A stretch of 64,000 bases of DNA from Halomonas sp. McH1-25 (GCF_022348165.1 NZ_JAKRFI010000003.1:124001-188000), one strand, 5' to 3'. Shown: positions 16,860 through 25,613, numbered from the stretch's first letter. A program made the numbers and translations. The notes: generated by a model not told the origin, from the letters alone.

Positions 16860-17732
16860 ATGGATACACAATCGCTTGAGGTTTTCGTTCATGCCGTAAG
16901 AACGGGCAGCTTGTCTGGTGCTGCGCGGCACTTGAAACTCACGCCCATGTCAGCGACTCGCCGCCTTGCTGCACTGGAAGATGAGCTGGGCGTTCGTCTT
17001 TTTCAGCGCACATCGCGCTCGATTTCGCTCACCCCGGAAGGCGAGAATTTTTTACCGTTTGCGATAGAGATGTTGGAGACACAGGAGGCGGCGCGTGCGA
17101 CTGTTTCGTCATCGCTGGGCAGCGCCACGGGCTTGCTGCGCGTGACGGCCCCGGTCACGCTGGGCCGCAAGCGCATCATGCCCGTCGTGCAAGCGCTGCT
17201 TGAAGAAAATCCTGGGCTTCGCATAGACCTTGAGCTTAACGATGCCATTGTTGATATCGTTGCCTCGGGAATCGACCTTGCCATCAGGATTGCGCCGCTC
17301 AAGGATAGTGGCCTGATAGCTCGTCGGCTGGCCGATAATGCCAAACAGATTTACGCCACCCCGTCCTACCTTGCGCAGCATGGTACGCCACGCACAATAG
17401 AAGACCTCGCGCATCATCAATGCCTGACGTTCTCCAATTTCACCCACTGGCATTTCATTGTCGATGGCGAAGAACGGTCCGTGCGCGTCGGCGGGCGGTT
17501 TTCGTCCAGCGGCGTCGATGGCTTCCTCTCCGCCTGCGTGTCAGGTCTTGGGTTGGCGCAGCTTTCCTCATGGGACGTGAAGGAAGAGCTGGAGAGCGGC
17601 CAGCTGGTCGTGGTTCCCCTTGAAGGCGCTGCACCGCGTGACTTAGCTATTTGGGCGGTCTATCCATCCCGGCGGCAGGTTCTGCCCAAGCTGCGCGTAT
17701 TCCTGGATAAGCTCCAAAAGAGCTTGGTCTGA
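16860..17732 (+). CDS. LysR family transcriptional regulator
   Basis: 290 aa, N-terminal winged helix-turn-helix (LEVFVHAVRTGSLSGAARHLKLTPMSATRRLAALE, residues ~5-40) and the two-lobed ligand domain starting at LLRVTAPVTLGRKRIMPVVQALL. The AGAGG ribosome site is close to the ATG at 16860. It is divergent from the adjacent alkene reductase and very probably its regulator and its own repressor. It belongs to the large CrgA/DsdC-like LysR branch with the effector region DIVASGIDLAIRIAPLKDSGLIARRL. The effector is unknown. Confidence 0.92.
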   Translation: MDTQSLEVFVHAVRTGSLSGAARHLKLTPMSATRRLAALEDELGVRLFQRTSRSISLTPEGENFLPFAIEMLETQEAARATVSSSLGSATGLLRVTAPVTLGRKRIMPVVQALLEENPGLRIDLELNDAIVDIVASGIDLAIRIAPLKDSGLIARRLADNAKQIYATPSYLAQHGTPRTIEDLAHHQCLTFSNFTHWHFIVDGEERSVRVGGRFSSSGVDGFLSACVSGLGLAQLSSWDVKEELESGQLVVVPLEGAAPRDLAIWAVYPSRRQVLPKLRVFLDKLQKSLV

Positions 17733-17916
17733 TTACCAATAATGATGCAATGTGGCGGTTCGCTCGTGGAGCCATTCGACTTATTGCTTGGTGGCTTGGC
17801 GGCGCCCCTTATCCACGTTTTTTGTATAACCGGATCGGGCCAGGCGCTACCCAGTAAAAGCAGCGTTTATTGCTGGAATCACACCGCCCGCAGCCCGGTT
17901 AATAAAGCCTGCCTCA

Positions 17917-18276
17917 TCAGAAGTCGGCGGTTACCTTCACCATATTATCAGTAATGATGGCAGTTACTATCGTGGCTGTTGTGAAGTACATCAGCGGGCT
18001 ACTCAGTTGCGTACCGTCAGGATAAGTAGCCACAAACTCTATCGCTGACTCACCAGCCACTTTGAAAGTACGCTTCGCGCCCGGTGAGATCGCCGGCAGC
18101 TCTTTCCGGCTAGTGCCCCACAGAGCTGTAACCTGAACGGTGACCCCTGAATGATTCTGAATGACGATCGTAGGTGTCGCCCAATACATCAGCCCTCCCA
18201 CCAGCGCAGTGCAGATCAGTAACAGGATAACGAAGGGAACGGCGATACGGTGAAGCATCGTGGAGCTACTGGTCAT
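17917..18276 (-). CDS. Small membrane-anchored protein of unknown function
   Basis: 119 aa. One hydrophobic segment near residues 10-32 (RIAVPFVILLLICTALVGGLMYW) is followed by a mostly beta-rich, probably periplasmic domain (TIVIQNHSGVTVQVTALWG onward) and a moderately hydrophobic stretch near the end. No known family is recognised. It starts four bases inside the end of the FAD monooxygenase gene (ATGA overlap), which shows that it is the third gene of the GMC oxidoreductase/monooxygenase operon and argues that it is real. Its role may be to tether or assist those enzymes; this is only inference. Confidence 0.7.
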   Translation of the reverse strand: MTSSSTMLHRIAVPFVILLLICTALVGGLMYWATPTIVIQNHSGVTVQVTALWGTSRKELPAISPGAKRTFKVAGESAIEFVATYPDGTQLSSPLMYFTTATIVTAIITDNMVKVTADF

Positions 18277-19385
18277 ATGGGCTCCGTTAATGGCGTGTAG
18301 CCTCGCCTGTACAGTATGTTGCCCGCCAGCTTTAGCAAAGGAACACGCCCCCAGCCGGGTAATCTACGCATCTTGTCCCGTGCGACGCATTGCTGCTGGA
18401 CCCAATCGACGCGTGGCTTGCGTCTGCGCATATAGGCGGCGAGTGCATCGTTGATGCTGGTGCAGGCCGTCAGCGTCTCAGCCAGTACCAACGCATCCTC
18501 CATCGCCATCGCAGCACCCTCCGCCATGCTGGGAGAAGAAGCGTGCGCCGCATCGCCGATGAGCACTACCCGCCCTTTTACCCAGCCATCGGTGACCACC
18601 TGTTCTATACGACTAAAGTGAACCTGAGCCTGAACAGGCCTATGGGCAATAAGGGGGAATAACGGCGCTGAAAATTCATTGAGTAATGTGTTTAGTGAGA
18701 GTTGCCTTGCTTTCTGCAGCGCCTCTCGCTCGTTTACCGCCCTATCCGCATAGACATATAGCTGATCGGCACTGATCGGTATTGCCAATAGGCTTGAGCC
18801 ATTCCCGAGCATCACTGTCCAGCCGTCGACCCCTACGATGTTTTCGGTAATGAAGCGCCAGCAAACATTACCGGTATACAAAGGGCTCACTCCGGGAAAA
18901 GCTTTTTGCCGCACTTTCGAGTTGATGCCATCGGCGCCAATCACGACGTCGTATTCGCATGTGGTGTCGTCGGAAAACGTCACCAGGCTTTTCTCGCCGA
19001 GTTGCTCAATCGCAGTGAACGAAGTACCGAAGCGAAGCCGTGTATCACGCAGCGAACTACGCAGTGTTGCGTGCAGTATTGCACGGGGGAGCGCCAGACA
19101 CGGCCCGCAAGTCGACCACACATCCTGTGTCCGCGTGGCACTCAACTGTCTCCCTCTGCTGTCCAGGATGCGCTGGGTATTAATCGGAACTGCTACCGCT
19201 GCAATCGACTCCAATAGCCCTAGCTGCTGCAATGCCCGGGCTGCATTGCCTGGCAGAAAGAGGCCAGTACCTCCCTGATGCGTATCGGGCTTGAGTTCGA
19301 TCAGATCAGGAGTCAGCCCCCGCTGCTCCAGCGCCCTGGCCATTGCCAGGCCAGCGATACCGCCGCCAACTATCAGTATTCTCAT
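18273..19385 (-). CDS. FAD-dependent aromatic monooxygenase (PHBH fold)
   Basis: Class A flavin monooxygenase, 370 aa. The FAD motif VGGGIAGLAMARALEQRG begins at residue 6, the dinucleotide DG motif appears in VVIGADGINSKVRQ, and the second FAD motif in VVLIGDAAHASSPSMAEGAAMAMEDALVL. This is the p-hydroxybenzoate/salicylate hydroxylase fold, using NAD(P)H and O2 to hydroxylate an aromatic or related substrate. It lies 11 bp after the GMC oxidoreductase and overlaps a small membrane protein gene by 4 bp, all on the minus strand. Substrate unknown. Confidence 0.9.
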   Translation of the reverse strand: MRILIVGGGIAGLAMARALEQRGLTPDLIELKPDTHQGGTGLFLPGNAARALQQLGLLESIAAVAVPINTQRILDSRGRQLSATRTQDVWSTCGPCLALPRAILHATLRSSLRDTRLRFGTSFTAIEQLGEKSLVTFSDDTTCEYDVVIGADGINSKVRQKAFPGVSPLYTGNVCWRFITENIVGVDGWTVMLGNGSSLLAIPISADQLYVYADRAVNEREALQKARQLSLNTLLNEFSAPLFPLIAHRPVQAQVHFSRIEQVVTDGWVKGRVVLIGDAAHASSPSMAEGAAMAMEDALVLAETLTACTSINDALAAYMRRRKPRVDWVQQQCVARDKMRRLPGWGRVPLLKLAGNILYRRGYTPLTEPI

Positions 19386-19396
19386 CGCGGTACCCG

Positions 19397-20971
19397 CTAG
19401 TGACCCGTCGCAGCAGCCATCACACCATGTGCAGCGAGGACAAGATCTGCTGCGCGTTCACCGATGACGACACACGGAGCCATGGTGTTGCCAACCGTGA
19501 TTCGAGGCATGATCGAGGCGTCCGCAATTCTGAGATTATCGGTGCCATATACCCGAAGCTGGTTATCTACGACTGAATAGGCGTCGCGGCCCATTTTAGC
19601 GGTACAGGATTGGTGCCAGAAGGTAACTGCCGAGTTGCGGATGAACTGCTCCATGGCTGGGCGTGCACGTTGTCCTGGAACGACCTCTCGCCGTACAAGC
19701 CCTTCGAAAGCTTTATGATTCCCTAGCTCCCGGCATAGTTCGATCGAGGCGAATGCTGCGGCGATATCCTCAGGTTCGCTCAGGGAGTTCGGCTCGATGA
19801 GCATGTTATCGAGCGGGCCGGAACCTGACAGGCGCAGACGTCCCCGGCTTTTGGGTCTGGCCAGGCCAGCAAACATGGTCCAGCCATGCTCCGGTGGCTG
19901 GATGTCGACTTCCGCAGGCGATGGCACAGGAAACTCCAACTGACATTGCAGCAGGTCAGGGACGTCCAGGCGGGCGTCACTTTTCCAGTACAGCGTGGCT
20001 TCACAACCGCCGCCACCGACTTGCTGAGGTTGCACATATTCCCAGGTGCAGCCGAAGGCGACATGATCCTGATGATTCTGACCTACGCCAGGTAGATGAT
20101 TGCTCAGTTCGATGCCGTGCGCGCGCAGGTCCTCCTCCGGGCCGATGCCTGACTGCATGAGTATCTTCGGCGTGTTTACGGCGCCCAGCGACAAGACGAC
20201 TTCATTTCCTGCGTAGAAGCGCTGTCGCTGCCCTTCGATTACTACCTCGACGCCAATGGCCTTGGATCCTCTCAGAAGCACACGGGCCACCAGTGCATCG
20301 GTCAGAATCGTCAGGTTCGGATAGTGCCGTCGCGGCTTGATGTAGGAATCGTACACGGATTCCCGCTTGCCCTGGTTGATACGCAGATCCGCGATCGCTA
20401 CGCCGCCTGGGCCTTCCATCATCTCGCCATTCACGCTGTCGAACCTGGGGATGCCCAGTTGGCCGGCCGCCTCCAGGGTTGCATAAGCGAGCGGCTGGGG
20501 CATGGCTGGCTGCGCGACGTAGACAGGTCCTCTCGCCCCCCGGCGCACCGCATCGGGAGCGCCCTGCCAATTCTCGATGCGGCGGTAGTAGCCCAGCACC
20601 GACTCATAGCCCCAGGCCGGATCACCGGACTCGGCAGCGAAATGATCCCAGTCCGATTGATGGCCGCGTGCCCAAACCATCACATTGATACTCGATCCTC
20701 CGCCGAGTCCCTTGCCCATGTTCAGGGGCAGGCGTCGACCGTTCAAATGGCTATTTGATTGGCCTTCGAACGCCCAATCGCGCTCCGAGCCAAGGTTGAG
20801 CGGCCATTGTGCCGGTTCGACTACCTCGGGGCCGCTATACCCGTTGCCTGCTTCGATCAGCAACACCCGAGCCTCTTGCTGGTCGGCAAGACGGGCTGCG
20901 ACCACGCAGCCCGCCGTGCCTGCTCCACACACAATGAAATCGTAATTCTGATCAGACAGATAATGGTTCAT
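19397..20971 (-). CDS. GMC family FAD-dependent oxidoreductase (alcohol/choline dehydrogenase-like)
   Basis: 524 aa with the GMC layout: N-terminal ADP-binding motif DFIVCGAGTAGCVVAARLAD, signature 1 in GKGLGGGSSINVMVWARG, signature 2 near SLGAVNTPKILMQSGIGP, and the catalytic histidine region TFWHQSCTAKMG followed by RIADASIMPRITVGNTMAPCVVIGERAADL. These enzymes oxidise primary or polyethylene-glycol-type alcohols with electron transfer to quinones or O2. It is the first gene of a three-gene minus-strand operon with an FAD monooxygenase and a small membrane protein. Substrate not evident. Confidence 0.92.
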   Translation of the reverse strand: MNHYLSDQNYDFIVCGAGTAGCVVAARLADQQEARVLLIEAGNGYSGPEVVEPAQWPLNLGSERDWAFEGQSNSHLNGRRLPLNMGKGLGGGSSINVMVWARGHQSDWDHFAAESGDPAWGYESVLGYYRRIENWQGAPDAVRRGARGPVYVAQPAMPQPLAYATLEAAGQLGIPRFDSVNGEMMEGPGGVAIADLRINQGKRESVYDSYIKPRRHYPNLTILTDALVARVLLRGSKAIGVEVVIEGQRQRFYAGNEVVLSLGAVNTPKILMQSGIGPEEDLRAHGIELSNHLPGVGQNHQDHVAFGCTWEYVQPQQVGGGGCEATLYWKSDARLDVPDLLQCQLEFPVPSPAEVDIQPPEHGWTMFAGLARPKSRGRLRLSGSGPLDNMLIEPNSLSEPEDIAAAFASIELCRELGNHKAFEGLVRREVVPGQRARPAMEQFIRNSAVTFWHQSCTAKMGRDAYSVVDNQLRVYGTDNLRIADASIMPRITVGNTMAPCVVIGERAADLVLAAHGVMAAATGH

Positions 20972-21040
20972 GCGTCTAGTCCATTTTAGGTCAGTGATTT
21001 GCGAGGAGATCTGTCATGCCGGTGAGCAGGTCAGGATGAC

Positions 21041-21814
21041 CTATCGCTGTTCGTCGACGCTTCGTACCGCCTCGAGAATCACTTCAGCTACCTCGGCAGG
21101 CCGCGACTGTTGCGGGACGTGGCTGGTGGGCAGTTCTGACAGCTTGGCGCCGATACGCTTCGCCGCGGCCCGCTGCAGCTCGGGATGAATCATTCGGTCA
21201 TTGGCCGCGAGCACGTACCAGGAAGGCTTGCTCTCCCACGCGGCGACCGTTGTCCTATCATCGAAAGCTGAAGCCTTGATCGGACCTTGCGTTGCAGTCA
21301 TGACTGCGGTCTGCTCAGTCGGCAGGTCCTGAGCAAAATCATTGGTCATGCCTTCTGGAGTCAGGTAGATGTACCCATTGCTGTCTGTGATGAGCTGGCT
21401 AATACCCGAAGGGGTGGGAAAGCCCTCGCCCTGTTCGCCGCTGGCTTGTCCCGCATCGGGTGCGAACGCTGCAACGTATACCAGCGCACTAACTTTCCCG
21501 TGCTGGCCGGCTTCGCTTATGACGGTGCCGCCCCAGGAATGCCCGACCAGCACCACTTCGCCCTGCTGATTATTCAGAGCTCTTTCTGTAGCGGCGACAT
21601 CGTCTGCAAGCGAAGTCAGAGGATTCTGTACAACCGTAACCTCAACCCCTTCAGCCTGAAGGAACGGCACTACTTTGGCCCAGTCGGAGCCGTCAGCGAA
21701 TGCTCCGTGTACTATCACCACGGAAGGATGTGCATCGTCGGCCTGAATGCCGCTGGCGACGAAGGTGCTTGCCAGGGCTAAGGAGAGGGGGATGATTTGC
21801 TTAAACGCTTTCAT
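21041..21814 (-). CDS. Secreted alpha/beta hydrolase, paralogue of the 8.4-9.2 kb gene
   Basis: 257 aa with a signal peptide (MKAFKQIIPLSLALASTFVASGIQA), so periplasmic. The core starts PSVVIVHGAFADGSDWAKVVPFL; the nucleophile lies in GHSWGGTVISEAG and the histidine in LPTSHVPQQSRP. It shares the stretch VVQNPLTSLADDVA and much else with the hydrolase at 8.4 kb but is regulated separately: a 23-bp site 54-76 bp upstream recurs before a DoxX-like gene. The divergent neighbour is an HD-GYP/LuxR regulator, the likely controller. Substrate unknown. Confidence 0.9.
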   Translation of the reverse strand: MKAFKQIIPLSLALASTFVASGIQADDAHPSVVIVHGAFADGSDWAKVVPFLQAEGVEVTVVQNPLTSLADDVAATERALNNQQGEVVLVGHSWGGTVISEAGQHGKVSALVYVAAFAPDAGQASGEQGEGFPTPSGISQLITDSNGYIYLTPEGMTNDFAQDLPTEQTAVMTATQGPIKASAFDDRTTVAAWESKPSWYVLAANDRMIHPELQRAAAKRIGAKLSELPTSHVPQQSRPAEVAEVILEAVRSVDEQR

Positions 21815-21867
21815 TGGGTGAACTCCTAGGTTGGGAGTTCAGATTTTGCTGACAGGCCTGCCTGGCA

Positions 21868-21890
21868 GGTATCGGTCAGATATCCGACCC
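21868..21890 (-). promoter_or_regulatory. Copy 1 of a 23-bp element shared with the DoxX-like promoter
   Basis: Matches 23939-23961 at 17 of 23 positions, including an identical 11-bp block GGTATCGGTCA. Both copies contain CGG-N8-CCG. It lies in the 86-bp gap between the hydrolase and the divergent HD/LuxR gene, 54-76 bp from the hydrolase start. It is a good candidate operator for the adjacent LuxR-type protein. Confidence 0.65.
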
Positions 21891-21906
21891 TGAGGCTTTT
21901 TTGGCC

Positions 21907-23346
21907 ATGGATAACGCTCTGCGATTCGAAATCTCACTAAACGGTGCGCTTGGCGCGATTGCTCAGGTCGGTGACCTGAGCATGGGGCAACCTCTGGGGC
22001 ATTCCCGGCGCGTTGCCAGGCTGGCCAGCATGCTGGCGCAAGCGGGACATGGTGAGGGAGAACATTTAGCCGTAGCGGAGCAGGTCGCCCTGCTGCGTTG
22101 GTCTGGATGCACCGCCAATGCCGAAGGGTTCTCGCATCTGCTGGGCGACGACGTGGATGGCCGCCGGGCCATGCTCGACCACACCTTGAATGCGCAGGAT
22201 ATGCGGGCAGTCCATCAGGCGACTTCCTTGGCAGTGGTGCACTGCGAGGTATCCGGCGAAGTCGCGAAGACGCTCGACCTCGGCGAGGCTGTCGAGGCAG
22301 GTTTGTGCCGGGTTTTCGAAACCTATGACGGGAGCGGCAGGCCGCTAGGTTTAAAGCATGCGCACATTCCTGAGGTGGCCTACCAGGTCGTGTTGGCGGG
22401 GGATTTGGAGATTCTGAGCCGGGCACATGGCTTGGACGCGGCCCTGCGTTGGATTGCCGATCAGTCGAATCGACGTTATCCAGCCTCCCTTGCGGCGCTG
22501 CTCGTACGCAATGCCAAGGACTGGTTGGCGCAGTTGGAAGCCGCACCTGCCGAGGTAAGTGATCCCAAAGTCGAAAAAAGCGTTTCCTTGACGCTGGTAG
22601 GCGATGTCATCGATCTCAAATTGCCGTGGCTATCCGGCTATTCAAGACAAGTGGCACAGATCGCTGCAGAGTCGGCGCGGCTGTGGGGCCTGCCTGAGTC
22701 AGCTGTAGATGATATCGGCAAGGCCGCTTTAGTTCACGGGCTGGGTCGCGCGGCAATACCGAATCACTTGTGGAACGCGCCAGGGCCGCTAGCTTACGGC
22801 GCGACGGAGCGGACTCAACTCGTTCCCTACTGGACACAAAAAGCGTGTCGACAAATCGGTGAGCTGGCCGCGTCAGGAGAAATTGCCGCTCACGCTTATG
22901 AGCGGCTCGACGGCAGCGGATATTTTCGGGCCCTACCCGCCGAGTCTTTGCGTCCCGAACATCGATTGCTGGCCACCAGCGTCGCATGGGTGGCATTGAG
23001 GGGAGCTCGGCCCTGGCGTTCAGCGTTTTCCGAGTCCGAGGCGGCGATGACGCTGAAACAGGAAGCGGCCCACGGATTGTTCGACGAGAAGGCATGTGAC
23101 GCGGTGATCGCAGCCGCTCGTGGCGAGCAAAGACGTTTTTCTCTACCGACAAGTTCTTTGCTTACGGAGCGAGAATGCCAGATTCTTCGGCACATCAGCC
23201 AGGGGGCTAGCAACAAGGAAACGGCACGTCTGCTGGGTATCAGCCCAAGTACTGTCCGGACTCATGTGGAGAGCATCTTTCGCAAACTGCAGTGTTCGAC
23301 CCGAGCGGCTGCCACCCTTAAAGGCCTGACGCTGGGGCTAATTTGA
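21907..23346 (+). CDS. Regulator with two degenerate HD-GYP-like domains and C-terminal LuxR HTH
   Basis: About 479 aa from the ATG at 21907; a TTG at 21901 has a closer GAGG ribosome site and is possible. Residues ~30-210 and ~243-405 each resemble HD-GYP modules (LGHSRRVARLASMLAQAG and YERLDGSGYFR are diagnostic), but key metal ligands are gone: the first has LLRWSG where LLHDIG is expected and the second LVHGLG for LVHDLG. The C-terminus (ERECQILRHISQGASNKETARLLGISPSTVRTHVESIFRKL) is a LuxR helix-turn-helix. It therefore probably senses with dead HD-GYP domains and regulates directly. Targets are likely the divergent hydrolase and the DoxX-like gene. Confidence 0.85.
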   Translation: MDNALRFEISLNGALGAIAQVGDLSMGQPLGHSRRVARLASMLAQAGHGEGEHLAVAEQVALLRWSGCTANAEGFSHLLGDDVDGRRAMLDHTLNAQDMRAVHQATSLAVVHCEVSGEVAKTLDLGEAVEAGLCRVFETYDGSGRPLGLKHAHIPEVAYQVVLAGDLEILSRAHGLDAALRWIADQSNRRYPASLAALLVRNAKDWLAQLEAAPAEVSDPKVEKSVSLTLVGDVIDLKLPWLSGYSRQVAQIAAESARLWGLPESAVDDIGKAALVHGLGRAAIPNHLWNAPGPLAYGATERTQLVPYWTQKACRQIGELAASGEIAAHAYERLDGSGYFRALPAESLRPEHRLLATSVAWVALRGARPWRSAFSESEAAMTLKQEAAHGLFDEKACDAVIAAARGEQRRFSLPTSSLLTERECQILRHISQGASNKETARLLGISPSTVRTHVESIFRKLQCSTRAAATLKGLTLGLI

Positions 23347-23464
23347 CGCAGAACAGTAGGTTGTAAGTCAGGCGGAGCAGACAGCGCTGTCGGCCCTTGA
23401 CCTGCTTCATCAACGGCAATAGCCCCATAGGAAGTGCACACCCGGCAGCTCTTCATGGAGATGT

Positions 23465-23878
23465 TCATATACGTGTCCGGGTAAGTAGCGGAAGCAGGCC
23501 TCGAACATTATCGTTTCGCAAGTAAAGCGATGCCCAGGCTGCAATGCCCAGCAGAGCGCTGATGACCTGCGGGGGCGAGCCGATCTCGCCGATACGCAGG
23601 TGTGCGCAGATGGCACCACCCAGGAAAGCGGTTATGAGTACCGCACCGAGCACGCTGGTTCTTGGGATCATGTACAGGAGGACGCAGACGAAAAGGACGC
23701 TTCCGATTATTGGCGCAAGACCCATCGGAAACCCGATTTTCGCCAGGTTCTCTGCGAGAAGGTGAGGCAGGAAAACATTTACGCCTGCGTCAGCGAGCAA
23801 GCTGAGTACCACAAGGGCCCCGAGCAGACGGCCGGTCCAGATGGCGACAATCGACTCTTCGGTTTGAGGAGAGTTCAT
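23465..23878 (-). CDS. DoxX-like small membrane protein
   Basis: 137 aa with four hydrophobic segments (near 15-30, 48-70, 72-95, 103-120). The stretch LLYMIPRTSVLGAVLITAFLGGAICAHLRIG is typical of the DoxX_2 group of inner-membrane proteins; these are widespread and mostly uncharacterised. It converges on the HD/LuxR gene and carries, 61-83 bp upstream of its start, a 23-bp element like that before the 21.0 kb hydrolase. That suggests common regulation with the hydrolase. Confidence 0.8.
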   Translation of the reverse strand: MNSPQTEESIVAIWTGRLLGALVVLSLLADAGVNVFLPHLLAENLAKIGFPMGLAPIIGSVLFVCVLLYMIPRTSVLGAVLITAFLGGAICAHLRIGEIGSPPQVISALLGIAAWASLYLRNDNVRGLLPLLTRTRI

Positions 23879-24313
23879 TTGCTGTTCCTTGAGATTATTG
23901 AAGTGTCGAGCGCAGTCTCAGCGATGCCCGGCGACTCGGGTATCGGTCATTTGTCCGGGTCACGCCTATTCATGCAAGCGATGCGCATGTCGATATTTCC
24001 TTCATTCGGCTGGGCTTCAGTCACGGAGTTCGGTGGCGAGGATCCTGCTCACAGCTCTCTTTGCTTTATATGTAACTTTGTCTCGTCATTGCTCTAGCCG
24101 AGGATACGAGTCATTACTGCGCATGGCTGCGACTGCATAGTCTCTGGTATGCCACCGTTACCGACGTCGTTGACTTCGAAGGCACCAAAGGTGAGATAGA
24201 GATTGTGTAAGAGGGATTGGTTCGTTTCTTCGGGTAACCTAATCACCTGATTGATTTGGCCCTTTTCTGGTTATGCAGGTATAGCCGACTTTTGGCACCT
24301 TAGAATTTAGTCG
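23879..24313. other. 435-bp intergenic stretch holding the DoxX-like promoter
   Basis: Between the DoxX-like start and the end of the AraC gene, both on the minus strand. The only structured element is the 23-bp shared site at 23939-23961. The rest (24000-24313) shows no believable open frame or strong hairpin. Confidence 0.5.
23939..23961 (-). promoter_or_regulatory. Copy 2 of the 23-bp element shared with the hydrolase promoter
   Basis: Same orientation relative to its gene, and similar distance (61-83 bp versus 54-76 bp), as copy 1 at 21868-21890. Identity is 17 of 23, with the 11-bp block GGTATCGGTCA and CGG-N8-CCG conserved. An A+T-rich stretch with AATAAT lies just before the DoxX-like start and could be its -10. 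Confidence 0.65.
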
Positions 24314-25135
24314 CTATGCGTGGCTGGCTTTCCACTTCCGCGGCGATTGCCCGGATTGTGCCTTGAAGGCACGAGAGAGCGCGGCTTCACTGCCGTAGCC
24401 AACTTCGGTTGCAATCGCTTTTAAAGGACGACCGCGCCGCAAGGCCTTCTGTGCCAGCTGCACACGCCAACCTTGTAAATACTGCCCCGGCGTAATACCG
24501 ATCGTCTCACGGAACGTCGTGGCGAATACGCTGCGCGACATGCCGGCAACATTCGCCAGTTCGTCCAGTGTCCACTCCTGCGCTGGCGCCTCGTGCATCG
24601 CCACCAGTGCGTTGCGCAAACGCGGATGCGACAACCCGGACAACAATCCCCCCTGCACTTCGCCGCTTTCCATCAATTGGCGCAACACCTGGATCATCAC
24701 AACCTCGAACAGGCGATCGACCAGCGCGACGCGTCCGCACCGCTGTTCGAACGCCTCCTCGAATAGCAACGACAGCACCGGCTCGGCACCGACAATATCT
24801 TCCAGCGGCAGGCAGACGGCGTCCGGCAGCGCCGATGCGATCGGATTACCTGCACCGCCCTCGAACAATAGATTCGCACAGACTATATCTGCACCGCGTT
24901 CAGGGTCGGTGATGAAACGACGCGTCAGCGGCCGTGGAAACAGCAGCAGGCTCGGTCGTTCGATGTGTATCGACTTCCTGTCGTATTGCACCTCGACTGC
25001 ACCAGTGCGTACCAAGTGCAACTGTCCGTTCGTGCCATCGCTCTCCAGTGTGTTGAAACCACACATCGCACCAGCATTGAACACCTGCGCATTCACTGGG
25101 AAATGTGCCATCAGTGCCGCGAGCCGGTCGGCCAT
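24314..25135 (-). CDS. AraC family transcriptional regulator, cupin_6 type
   Basis: 273 aa from the ATG at 25135, supported by GGAG 8 nt upstream; the open frame to 25468 is longer but has no start signals. The N-terminal cupin-like ligand domain (HLVRTGAVEVQYDRKSIHIERPSLLLFPRP) is followed by the AraC helix-turn-helix pair (WTLDELANVAGMSRSVFATTFRETIGITPGQYL and KAIATEVGYGSEAALSRAFKAQSGQSPRKW). Members of this group usually sit beside the enzyme gene they control. Here the divergent neighbour (25253-25582) seems to be a damaged secreted protein, so the original target may have been lost. Confidence 0.9.
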   Translation of the reverse strand: MADRLAALMAHFPVNAQVFNAGAMCGFNTLESDGTNGQLHLVRTGAVEVQYDRKSIHIERPSLLLFPRPLTRRFITDPERGADIVCANLLFEGGAGNPIASALPDAVCLPLEDIVGAEPVLSLLFEEAFEQRCGRVALVDRLFEVVMIQVLRQLMESGEVQGGLLSGLSHPRLRNALVAMHEAPAQEWTLDELANVAGMSRSVFATTFRETIGITPGQYLQGWRVQLAQKALRRGRPLKAIATEVGYGSEAALSRAFKAQSGQSPRKWKASHA

Positions 25136-25252
25136 ATTCACACTCCAAATCAAGTTATCGGGACTTTCTATCACCAATAGTATCGAGTGCGCGCGCAAAC
25201 TACATCTTACCGGGCAATACCCACCCGGCCACCAACTCAAGGAACCACCATC

Positions 25253-25582
25253 ATGAATACCACTACCCGCACCATCGCTGCCAGCTTGCTCGCGCTCACC
25301 CTGCAGGCCGGTGTCGCCGCCGTATTCCCGGTCACTGTTCTTGCCAGCGAGGCATCCGATGAAGCCGCCAAGGCTATTCGTGAGCCGCTCTCCGCCAAAA
25401 ATTACGCTACAGAGCGCACAATGGAACACACGAACCAAAATGTCGCAGCACAAGATATAATAGGGCAAAGCGATAGCATGAAACGTGCGCTAATTAACAT
25501 CGCGCTCGAAACATACCATGTCACCAATTTTCCTGAGCAGAAAAGCCATATCCCAGTGGCCACAAGGCCACGAGATTGGTAA
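25253..25582 (+). pseudogene. Secreted protein fragment, probably truncated
   Basis: 109 aa from the ATG at 25253 with AAGGA upstream. A normal signal peptide (MNTTTRTIAASLLALTLQAG...VLASEA) is followed by only ~35 residues of GC-rich sequence; from about 25386 on the DNA turns A+T-richer and the protein loses any recognisable character (NYATERTMEHTNQNVAAQ and after). The promoter-proximal part is divergent from the AraC gene, the normal place for its target. A terminator follows at 25614. I read it as the start of a secreted enzyme gene joined to unrelated sequence. A genuine short secreted protein is the alternative. Confidence 0.5.
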
Positions 25583-25613
25583 TTGCAAACTTTGCCATCC
25601 ATCCACACGACCG

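Noticed and set aside
17742-17954. 70-codon open frame between the LysR gene and the small membrane protein
   Set aside because: No ribosome site, no conserved features, and it runs antisense into the end of the better-supported gene at 17917-18276.
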